Assembly (NCBI GenBank): GCA_964604565.1
Contig: CAZRZN010000198.1
Location: forward strand, 1 to 8,365
DNA from: CAZRZN01 sp964604565
Lineage (GTDB): Bacteria; Pseudomonadota; Alphaproteobacteria; Rhodobacterales; Rhodobacteraceae
Reading direction: 5' to 3'
Length of the DNA: 8,365 bases
Below, in pieces: positions 1-6,371 of this stretch. Positions within the stretch are counted from its first letter, which is position 1. Each line of letters starts with the position of its first letter. The notes beneath the pieces are model-generated. The model was not told the origin of the DNA and ran no database searches. It was given only the letters and a program-made list of their open reading frames with translations. The position numbers were made by a program, and so were the translations under genes.

Positions 1-2197
1 CGTTCGTGCCGCCGCCGCCCTCGTAGGAATTGTCAAGGTGGTAGTCCGAGATGCTGGAGAAGTCCCGGGTCATGAAGGCAAACGCCAGCGCGGCCACGCC
101 AATGCCCGCCGCCAAGGCGATACCGCCATCCATCGCCCGCCGGCCACCAGAGCTTTCGACCGGGGTGGTCTTGGGGAGGAAATGCAGCGCCAGAAGCAGC
201 AGCATGATCGTCACGGTTTCGACGGAAATCTGAGTGAGCGCGAGGTCCGGCGCCGAGAGATATACGAACCCGGCAGAGATCATAAGACCGATCACGCCGA
301 TCACGACCAGCGCCCGGAAGCGGTGATGGTGGTTGAAGACCACAAGCGCGGTCGCCCCCAGAAGCAGCACCCATCCAACCATTACGACGGGTGGGATCGG
401 CAGCATTTCGCGGGTTGGCGGGGCGATACCGCCACCGTTGAAGGCCACGTAACCTGCCGCCACCGTCGCCGCGACAAAGATTGCGAGATAGCGGCTTATC
501 GCGCCGTCGTGCAGGGCTTCTGATATGCCGCGGCTGATGCGCAGGCATGCAGCGATGAATCCGTCAAAAATCACCTTGGCCTCCGGACGCGGCGTTGCGA
601 TCCACAGCTTGTCCATGGGACGATGCAGCAGCAGCAGGACGATACCGCCAGCAACCGCAACGCCCGACATGTAGAGGGCGGGCGTCAGGCCATGCCACAG
701 TTTCAGATGCACGTCCTGCTGCACGCCGGTCACCGCGCTTGCGGCCATGTTGACAGCCGGTTCCGCAAGGAACGGGGCGACGCCGATCATTACCACCAGC
801 ACGCAGAGGAAGGCGGGCGGCAGCCACATTCCCGCGGGCGGATCATGCGGTTTATGCGGATAATCATCGCGCACCGGTCCGCCGAACACATGGAAAATGA
901 AGCGCAGGGAATAAGCCACCGAAAAGAGAGCGCCAAGCGTGGCCAGCGCGGGCACCAACCACGGGTTTTCCCACCAGACGGTGTGCGACGCTTCTTCCAG
1001 CATCTTTTCCTTGGAGATGAACCCGTTGAACAGCGGAATCCCCGCCATGGACAACGCGCCGATTGTGCCGATGGACGCCGTTATCGGCATCAGTTTGGCA
1101 AGACCGCCCAACCGCTTGATGTCTCGGGTATGCGCCTCATGGTCGACGATGCCCGCCGTCATGAAAAGTGCCGCCTTGAACGTCAGGTGGTTGATGATGT
1201 GGAACACCGCCGCCACCGCAGCCTTTTCGGTGCCAAAACCCAAAAGCATGGTCAACAGGCCCAGATGCGACACGGTGGAAAAGGCCAGCAACGCCTTCAG
1301 GTCATCCTTGAACAGCGCGATGATCGCGCCAAGGACCATCGTGATCAGACCGACCGTCGCGACAAGATAGAACCAGATATCCGTCCCGGACAGCGCGGGC
1401 CACATGCGGGCCATGAGGAAGATGCCTGCCTTCACCATGGTCGCCGAGTGCAGATAGGCCGAGACCGGCGTCGGTGCCGCCATGGCGTGCGGCAACCAGA
1501 AATGGAACGGGAATTGCGCGGATTTCGTGAAAGCGCCCAGCAAAATCAGGATCAGCGCGGGCACATACCACTCCGACGCCTTGATCGCATCGCCCGCGGC
1601 AAGGATGTCGGTCAGATTGTAGCTGCCCACGATATTGCCGAGGATCAGCATCCCGCCGATCATCGCCAGACCGCCGGCACCCGTCACGGCCAGCGCCATG
1701 CGTGCGCCCTGCCGGCCCTCCGGCAGATGTTTCCAATACCCGATCAGCAGGAACGAAGACAGCGACGTCAATTCCCAGAAAATCAGCAGGAGCAGGATGT
1801 TATCCGACAGAACGATGCCCAGCATCGCGCCCTGAAACAGCAGCAGATAAGTAAAGAATTGTCCCGCCGGATCCGAAGAAGACAGGTAGTAGCGCGCATA
1901 GAGGGTGATCAGCAGACCAACGCCGAGGATCATGAAGGCAAACATCAGCCCCAGACCGTCAAGGAAGAATGCCACATCCAGTCCCAGTTGGGGCAACCAT
2001 GGGATGCTCATGGTGTAGACCTCGCCGGCCAATACGCCCGGTGTCAGCGTGCCCAGCATCACGATCGCCAGGATCGTCGGAACGGCGGTGAACACGGCGG
2101 TCGCCGTGCGCCCGGCCCGGATCATGACACCCGGTATGAGCGCCCCGAGAAAGGGCAGCATCGCGATGATGGGGAGAAGGCTGCTCTGGGTGGTCAT
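1..2197 (-). CDS. mrpA: Na+/H+ antiporter subunit A (MrpA/MnhA/PhaA type), 3' end missing
   Basis: Large membrane subunit of the multisubunit Mrp cation/proton antiporter, which exchanges Na+ or K+ for protons across the inner membrane; it is homologous to complex I subunit NuoL. An open frame of 732 codons runs from ATG at 2197 to the left edge without a stop. It is almost wholly hydrophobic with many predicted membrane helices. An antiporter N-terminal region covers about residues 65-105. The core has FWELTS (E142), FTKSAQFPFHFWLPHA (K225), AYLHSATMVKAG (H250, K256) and FHIINHLTFKAALF (H333, H337, K341), the charged residues expected in proton-channel helices. A subunit-A-specific C-terminal part includes APDLALTQISVETVTIM (D651, E660) and ends in SYEGGGGTN, where MrpA proteins normally continue. 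A GGAG sits six bases upstream of the start. Subunits B onward would lie beyond the edge. Whether an MrpB-like domain is fused cannot be seen. The family call is secure. Confidence 0.95.
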   Translation of the reverse strand, partial: MTTQSSLLPIIAMLPFLGALIPGVMIRAGRTATAVFTAVPTILAIVMLGTLTPGVLAGEVYTMSIPWLPQLGLDVAFFLDGLGLMFAFMILGVGLLITLYARYYLSSSDPAGQFFTYLLLFQGAMLGIVLSDNILLLLIFWELTSLSSFLLIGYWKHLPEGRQGARMALAVTGAGGLAMIGGMLILGNIVGSYNLTDILAAGDAIKASEWYVPALILILLGAFTKSAQFPFHFWLPHAMAAPTPVSAYLHSATMVKAGIFLMARMWPALSGTDIWFYLVATVGLITMVLGAIIALFKDDLKALLAFSTVSHLGLLTMLLGFGTEKAAVAAVFHIINHLTFKAALFMTAGIVDHEAHTRDIKRLGGLAKLMPITASIGTIGALSMAGIPLFNGFISKEKMLEEASHTVWWENPWLVPALATLGALFSVAYSLRFIFHVFGGPVRDDYPHKPHDPPAGMWLPPAFLCVLVVMIGVAPFLAEPAVNMAASAVTGVQQDVHLKLWHGLTPALYMSGVAVAGGIVLLLLHRPMDKLWIATPRPEAKVIFDGFIAACLRISRGISEALHDGAISRYLAIFVAATVAAGYVAFNGGGIAPPTREMLPIPPVVMVGWVLLLGATALVVFNHHHRFRALVVIGVIGLMISAGFVYLSAPDLALTQISVETVTIMLLLLALHFLPKTTPVESSGGRRAMDGGIALAAGIGVAALAFAFMTRDFSSISDYHLDNSYEGGGGTN

Positions 2198-2203
2198 TCA
2201 GAT

Positions 2204-2207
2204 CTCC
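2204..2207 (-). promoter_or_regulatory. Ribosome binding site of mrpA
   Basis: GGAG on the minus strand, six bases before the ATG at 2197. It supports this start over in-frame alternatives, and the protein begins with a hydrophobic helix as expected for MrpA. Confidence 0.7.
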
Positions 2208-2219
2208 GCAGGGTCAAAA

Positions 2220-2225
2220 ATTATG
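2220..2225 (-). promoter_or_regulatory. Possible -10 element for mrpA
   Basis: CATAAT on the minus strand in a short AT-rich patch, about 22 bases upstream of the mrpA start. No matching -35 hexamer stands at 16-18 bases; TTGCAA at 2251-2256 is too far away (25 bases). This is a weak candidate only. Confidence 0.2.
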
Positions 2226-2578
2226 GATTTGTCCGAAAAGCTGGCCCGGATTGCAACGATGTTTGCGCGAAAAGCAGGCAAACGCCGCAAATGCACAACA
2301 GCGCGCGTAGTGTTTTGGCGGCTCAGAGGCCGTCAAACCGGTTCCACGGATCCCGGAGGCCACAGGGACAAAAGCGGAAAAGACCGAAAATGCCACGCTC
2401 AGCACGGATCCTGAATATCGATATCTGATCCGTCACGGTGTGGCTTGTCCCCTTGGTCTTATGCGTCTGACCGCGCATTGAGCGTTTATTTGGGTCTGAA
2501 GTCCCCATCCGCAAGCCCAAAGGCACCTTTTTCGGTCAGGTTTGCCGCTGACAACGCGCCGGAAAGGGTTTGCAAACG

Positions 2579-3613
2579 TCACAGACTGTCCGTGTCTGCG
2601 CTGTTGCGGAGATAATAGCCGCGATACCAATCGACGAACCGGGTCACGCCCTCGGACACCGGGGTCGCAGGTGTATAGCCGGTCAATTGCTGCAAGAGGC
2701 CCGCATCCGCCCATGTGGCGGGCACGTCTCCGGGTTGCATGGGCAACAGGTTGCGCTTGGCCGTCAGGCCGGTGGCCTGTTCGATGGCTGCGATGAAATC
2801 GGTCAGATGCACCGGTTTGGAATTGCCGATGTTCACGACGCGATAGGGCGCCACTGGCGACAGGCTGTCGCCTGCCGGGACGACACCATCCACGGGGCGC
2901 GTCGGCACCGCGTCGATCAGTCTTCGAATCCCTTCGATCAGATCGTCGACATAGGTGAAATCGCGCTGCATCTCGCCGTGATTGTAGACGTCGATCGGTG
3001 TGCGCTGAAGGATCGCCTTGGTGAATTTGAACAGCGCCATGTCGGGCCGTCCCCAAGGGCCGTAAACCGTGAAGAAACGGAACATCGTGGTCGGCAGATC
3101 GAAAAGATGCGCGTAGGAATGGGCCATCGCCTCGGTGGATTTCTTGGTCGCCGCGTAGAACGACATCTGATGGTCGGCTTGGTCCGTTTCCCGGTAGGGC
3201 ATTGCCGTGTTCGCGCCGTAGGCAGAGGAGGTGGAGGCCAGCAGAAGATGGCGCGGCGGATGCGCGCGCGCCGCTTCCAGTATCTCGAATGTGCCGATGA
3301 TGTTGGATTCGAGATAGGAGCGCGGGTTCTCTATCGAATAGCGGACACCCGCCTGCGCGGCAAAATGGATCACAACATCCGGCTTTTCGCGGTCAAACAG
3401 CGCCATCATGCGGCCGGGATCCTCGACGCGCCCGATTTCTGGGACAAAGTCACCCAGCGGGACCAACCGGGCATGCCGCGCCTCCTTCAGCGTGACATCG
3501 TAATAGTCCGTCATCGCGTCCAGACCGATCACCCGCCATCCGTCGCCCAGAAGGCGCGCACAGCAGTGATATCCGATAAAACCGGCAGAACCGGTGACCA
3601 GCGCGGTGGGCAT
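2579..3613 (-). CDS. NAD-dependent epimerase, UDP-glucuronate 4-epimerase type
   Basis: Predicted cytosolic NAD+-dependent enzyme that inverts C4 of UDP-glucuronate to give UDP-galacturonate, a precursor for lipopolysaccharide or capsule; LpsL and CapI are family members. The protein is 344 residues, the usual family length. It opens with the Rossmann motif TGSAGFIG (7-14), followed by GLDAMTDYYDVTLKEARHARL-like sequence near 30-50, typical of the glucuronate epimerase branch. STSSAYG (127-133) and YAATK (Y153, K157) supply the catalytic Ser/Thr, Tyr and Lys. RFFTVYGPWGRPDMA (179-193) and RDFTYVDD (217-224) are substrate-binding signatures. The start was set at ATG 3613 because the Rossmann strand begins at once and AAGGAA lies six bases upstream; a longer in-frame reading to 3727 adds a low-quality Arg/Pro-rich leader. 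The gene stands alone, 381 bp upstream of mrpA and divergent from the SDR gene. A related substrate such as UDP-glucose or UDP-GlcNAc cannot be excluded by eye. Confidence 0.9.
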   Translation of the reverse strand: MPTALVTGSAGFIGYHCCARLLGDGWRVIGLDAMTDYYDVTLKEARHARLVPLGDFVPEIGRVEDPGRMMALFDREKPDVVIHFAAQAGVRYSIENPRSYLESNIIGTFEILEAARAHPPRHLLLASTSSAYGANTAMPYRETDQADHQMSFYAATKKSTEAMAHSYAHLFDLPTTMFRFFTVYGPWGRPDMALFKFTKAILQRTPIDVYNHGEMQRDFTYVDDLIEGIRRLIDAVPTRPVDGVVPAGDSLSPVAPYRVVNIGNSKPVHLTDFIAAIEQATGLTAKRNLLPMQPGDVPATWADAGLLQQLTGYTPATPVSEGVTRFVDWYRGYYLRNSADTDSL

Positions 3614-3619
3614 GGGACG

Positions 3620-3625
3620 TTCCTT
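3620..3625 (-). promoter_or_regulatory. Ribosome binding site deciding the epimerase start
   Basis: AAGGAA on the minus strand, six bases before ATG 3613. It supports the 344-residue form over the longer in-frame reading to 3727. Confidence 0.7.
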
Positions 3626-3828
3626 GTGTCCATTCGGGGCACGCGCCCTCCACCGTCCATGTGCCCGATATGTCGCGGGGCGTCTAGGGGAGGGCGGTCG
3701 CCACAGGGACAAGGACATGGCGGGCAATGCACGTCGGAACGGCGATGCCGCACGGCGTCTGATCCCGAAAGCGGCCTTCGTGCTTGGCAGGCGCTTTGAG
3801 TGGCGTGTCGCTCGCGCCGGCAGAAACG

Positions 3829-3857
3829 CTTGAAGCCCGAGAGACCCCGGCTAACTC
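3829..3857 (+). promoter_or_regulatory. Candidate promoter of the SDR-phrB operon, heat-shock-sigma-like
   Basis: CTTGAA (3829-3834), a 16-base spacer, then CTAACT (3851-3856). The first hexamer matches the -35 box favoured by alphaproteobacterial RpoH factors; the second fits a CTATAT-like -10 only in part. Transcription would start about 3862-3864, directly at the ATG at 3865. The promoter is inferred from the sequence only, but the lack of a clear Shine-Dalgarno sequence before the SDR start fits a very short leader. Confidence 0.3.
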
Positions 3858-3864
3858 CCAAGCA

Positions 3865-4530
3865 ATGGAAAGTGCATTGATCATCGGTGACAGCGGCGGC
3901 ATCGGCGGGGCCGTGGCGGAAAGATTACGCTCGCTCAACGTGGCCGTCACGGGCCTGTCGCGGTCGCGCGACGGGCTGGATGTAACGGATGAAGGGTCGA
4001 TACGCGACGGCTTCAAACGGCTGGAAGCGCCCTTTGATCTGGTTTTTGTCGCAACGGGGGCGTTGGAGATCGACGGTTCCAAACCGGAGAAGACAATCAA
4101 ATCGCTGAGTTCCAAGGCCTTGGCGGATCAGTATCTCTTGAACGCCATCGGGCCGATGCTGGTCCTGAAGCATGCCGTACCGTTTTTCCCGCGCCAAAGG
4201 CCGGCTGTCTTTGCGGCGCTCTCGGCACGGGTGGGGTCGATCGGGGACAACCGGTTGGGCGGCTGGTACAGCTACCGTGCTGCCAAGTCTGGCGTGAACC
4301 AACTGATGCATACCGCTTCGGTTGAATTGGCGCGCACGCACCGTCACCTTGCCTGTGTCTGTCTGCACCCCGGAACGGTCGAAACCGCCTTTACCCGCAA
4401 ATACGCCAGCCGGTATCCGACGGTCACCGCACCAGAGGCGGCGGAGCGTTTGGTAAAGGTCATGCAGGGATTGACCGCCGAAGACACAGGCAGGTTCCTT
4501 GACTACGCCGGGCAGGAGATCCCCTGGTGA
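3865..4530 (+). CDS. Short-chain dehydrogenase/reductase (C-factor-like SDR)
   Basis: Predicted cytosolic NAD(P)-dependent oxidoreductase with unknown substrate. The protein is 221 residues, short for a classical SDR but normal for the C-factor (CsgA)-like branch. The nucleotide-binding glycine motif GDSGGIG is at 8-14, directly after the first beta strand. Active-site sequence is present: serines in ALSARVGSIG (118-127), and YRAAK with Y137 and K141. HPGTVETAF (168-176) is the usual post-active-site PG motif. The start at ATG 3865 is required because the Rossmann strand begins at residue 2; no strong ribosome binding site precedes it. The stop overlaps the photolyase start by four bases, so the two are almost certainly co-transcribed and probably translationally coupled. 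A role tied to photolyase function is possible but is only inferred from this arrangement. Confidence 0.9.
   Translation: MESALIIGDSGGIGGAVAERLRSLNVAVTGLSRSRDGLDVTDEGSIRDGFKRLEAPFDLVFVATGALEIDGSKPEKTIKSLSSKALADQYLLNAIGPMLVLKHAVPFFPRQRPAVFAALSARVGSIGDNRLGGWYSYRAAKSGVNQLMHTASVELARTHRHLACVCLHPGTVETAFTRKYASRYPTVTAPEAAERLVKVMQGLTAEDTGRFLDYAGQEIPW
4514..4518 (+). promoter_or_regulatory. Ribosome binding site of phrB within the SDR coding end
   Basis: AGGAG lies inside the last codons of the SDR gene, eight bases before the GTG at 4527. It supports a GTG start that overlaps the SDR stop (GTGA, 4527-4530) and suggests translational coupling. Confidence 0.75.
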
Positions 4531-6050
4531 GCCGCCTTGTTCTTGTGTTGGGCGACCAGTTGAGCACGGGCTTGTCCGCGCTGCGGGAGGCGGACAAATC
4601 GCGCGATGTGATCGTGATGGCCGAAGTGGCGGATGAAACCACCTATGTGCCGCATCACCCCAAGAAGATCGCGCTGATCCTTGCTTCGATGCGGAAATTT
4701 GCCAAGAGCCTGCGCGAAGACGGCTGGCAGATACTCTACTCCAAGCTGGACGACAGCGAAAATGCCGGTTCGATCTGTGCCGAATTGTTGCGTCGGGCAG
4801 AGGAAACCGGCGCGACCGAGGTGCTCGCCACGGAACCGGGCGAATGGCGCCTTATCGAGGCGCTGAAAAGTTGTCCGCTGAAAGTGCGGATTCACGAGGA
4901 CGACCGCTTCATTGCGTCACATTCGGATTTTGACAGGTGGGCCGAGGGGCGCAAGGCGCTGCGGATGGAGTATTTCTATCGCGACATGCGGCGCAAGACG
5001 GGCCTGTTGATGCAGGAGGACGCGCCCGCGGGCGGGCAATGGAATTTCGATCACGACAACCGCAAGCCTGCGCCGGGATCTGTGAGCCATGCACCGGTCT
5101 GGTTCGAGCCGGACAAGACCACCCAAGAGGTGCTTGATCTGGTGGAGGAGCGGTTTTCCAACAGTTTCGGGACGTTGCATCCTTTTGGATATGCGACGGA
5201 CCGGGCGCAGGCATTGGCGGCGCTGACGCATTTCGTCGACCATGCCTTGTCCTCCTTCGGGGCGTATCAGGACGCGATTCTGGACGAGAACCGGTTCCTG
5301 TATCATTCGCTCTTGTCCGCCTATTTGAACATCGGCCTTCTAGGGCCGCTGGAAGTCTGTCAAGCGGTTGAAAACGCATATGAAAGAGGCGATGTTCCCA
5401 TCAACTCCGCCGAAGGGTTCATTCGCCAGATCATCGGCTGGCGCGAATACATGCGGGGCATCTATTTTCATGACGGACCGGAGTACACTCAGCGCAACGC
5501 GCTGAACCACAAGAGAAAACTGCCTGATTTTTACTGGGGGGCGGAAACCGGGATGCGCTGCGTCTCAAAGGCGGTCGCGCAGACGCAGGCGGATGCCTAT
5601 GCCCACCACATTCAGCGTTTGATGGTGACGGGAAATTTCGCCTTGCTGGCCGGGGTGGACCCGCATGCGCTGCACATGTGGTATCTGTCTGTCTATATTG
5701 ACGCGTTCGAATGGGTCGAGGCGCCCAATACCATTGGCATGAGCCAATTTGCGGACGGCGGCATGATAGCCTCGAAACCCTATGTGTCCTCCGGGAATTA
5801 CATCACCAAGATGTCGGATCACTGCAAGCGATGCAGTTACGATGTGAAAGCCAAGACTGGCGCCAAGGCGTGCCCTTTCAATCTGCTATACTGGCACTTC
5901 ATGGACCGGCACAGAGACAGGTTCGAGGGCAATCCGCGCATGGCGCAAATGTATCGGACCTTTGACCGGATGGACGCGGACCGGCGTGAGACCGTGCTGC
6001 GTGAGGCGCAGGATTTTCTCGACAGGATGGACGCGGACGAAAGAGTCTGA
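4527..6050 (+). CDS. phrB: Prokaryotic (6-4) photolyase/cryptochrome with [4Fe-4S] cluster (FeS-BCP, PhrB/CryB family)
   Basis: Predicted FAD-dependent, light-driven repair enzyme for (6-4) photoproducts in DNA, or a related blue-light receptor. The protein is 507 residues with a GTG start. An N-terminal alpha/beta domain of the photolyase-related family spans about 1-225 (RLVLVLGDQLS at the start); in known members it holds a lumazine antenna. The helical FAD domain follows. Four cysteines, C345, C433, C436 and C449, match the cluster ligands of Agrobacterium PhrB (C350, C438, C441, C454 as I recall them) with a constant offset of five. With the same offset, H360/H361 match its active-site histidines, and W337, W385, Y419 and Y425 match its electron-transfer residues. 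GWREYMRG (304-311) is a family signature. All key residues appear intact, so an active enzyme is likely. Rhodobacter sphaeroides CryB, in the same family, also affects gene regulation, so repair versus signalling is not settled by sequence. Confidence 0.95.
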   Translation: MSRLVLVLGDQLSTGLSALREADKSRDVIVMAEVADETTYVPHHPKKIALILASMRKFAKSLREDGWQILYSKLDDSENAGSICAELLRRAEETGATEVLATEPGEWRLIEALKSCPLKVRIHEDDRFIASHSDFDRWAEGRKALRMEYFYRDMRRKTGLLMQEDAPAGGQWNFDHDNRKPAPGSVSHAPVWFEPDKTTQEVLDLVEERFSNSFGTLHPFGYATDRAQALAALTHFVDHALSSFGAYQDAILDENRFLYHSLLSAYLNIGLLGPLEVCQAVENAYERGDVPINSAEGFIRQIIGWREYMRGIYFHDGPEYTQRNALNHKRKLPDFYWGAETGMRCVSKAVAQTQADAYAHHIQRLMVTGNFALLAGVDPHALHMWYLSVYIDAFEWVEAPNTIGMSQFADGGMIASKPYVSSGNYITKMSDHCKRCSYDVKAKTGAKACPFNLLYWHFMDRHRDRFEGNPRMAQMYRTFDRMDADRRETVLREAQDFLDRMDADERV

Positions 6051-6100
6051 GGCAGGCGGTTCGACAGGATCCGGCAGCAAGAAGTGCAGGTTGATTGCTT

Positions 6101-6146
6101 GTCCCGCAGAGATCGGCAGAAAGCCACCTACCGATCTCTGCGGGAC
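6101..6146. terminator. Perfect 16-bp inverted repeat downstream of phrB, probable 3'-end hairpin
   Basis: The arms GTCCCGCAGAGATCGG (6101-6116) and CCGATCTCTGCGGGAC (6131-6146) are exact reverse complements around a 14-base loop. The hairpin starts about 50 bases after the phrB stop. No T-run follows on either strand, so it is not a standard intrinsic terminator; it may protect or define mRNA ends, or be a mobile intergenic palindrome. The structure is certain and its function is inferred. Confidence 0.6.
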
Positions 6147-6223
6147 CGACTGGGGGAAGACGCTCTTACGTGTAAGGTCCTTCCCGCGGCGCACATATTG
6201 GATGCAGCCGACTGAGGCAGCTC

Positions 6224-6251
6224 AAAAAGCCGGCACTTACCTGTTTGCCGG
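6224..6251 (-). terminator. Likely intrinsic terminator of the MORN gene
   Basis: On the minus strand, CCGGCA and TGCCGG pair around a 10-base loop (6230-6251) and are followed by one C and five Ts (6224-6228). It lies about 120 bases beyond the MORN stop in the correct orientation. The stem is short (6 bp) and the T-run modest, so confidence is moderate. Confidence 0.45.
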
Positions 6252-6371
6252 GGGGACTGTCAGGTTGGTTGTGGCAGGACAAGGCTGGCCAGAGCCCCTT
6301 GGCCACGGTTCCGATGGCCCGGTAGGGTCCCGGGAAGAGACGTTTGAGTGCCCGCGCGACACCGGCAGCCG

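Larger units (their letters stand above)
2198..2578. other. Intergenic gap between the epimerase gene and mrpA
   Basis: This 381-bp stretch separates two minus-strand genes. I see no convincing protein gene: the only small minus frame within it (about 63 codons, 2214-2405, non-ATG start) has no ribosome binding site or recognisable motif. No classical hairpin plus T-run follows the epimerase. It does hold short dyads: GTTTGC/GCAAAC at 2261-2283, ATATCGATAT at 2415-2424 flanked by CGGATC and GATCCG, and the palindrome GTTTGCAAAC at 2568-2577. It probably carries the mrp promoter and regulatory sites, but none is proven. Confidence 0.5.
6051..6371. other. Convergent intergenic gap between phrB and the MORN gene
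   Basis: This 321-bp stretch lies between two convergent genes. It contains a perfect 16-bp inverted repeat nearer phrB and a hairpin with a T-run nearer the MORN gene, on its strand. An open plus frame passes through but shows no family features and looks like chance. The remaining sequence (about 6255-6371) shows nothing I can name. Confidence 0.6.

Noticed and set aside
2214..2405. Small minus-strand frame of about 63 codons upstream of mrpA
   Set aside because: It has a non-ATG start, no ribosome binding site and no recognisable sequence. It could be a leader peptide, but nothing supports that.
623..2428. A 601-codon plus-strand open frame
   Set aside because: It lies antisense to mrpA, is rich in Arg, Gln, His and Asp without any motif, and uses no sensible start. 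The opposite strand encodes an unmistakable MrpA; such shadows are common in high-GC genes.
2521..2540. AAAGG/CCTTT hairpin with a short T-run near the epimerase end
   Set aside because: The loop would be only two bases and the T-run follows on the plus strand, where no gene ends, so it does not fit a terminator for the minus-strand epimerase.
2570..3799. A 409-codon plus-strand open frame
   Set aside because: It is antisense to the epimerase, which has full catalytic motifs, and itself shows low-complexity composition with no family features.
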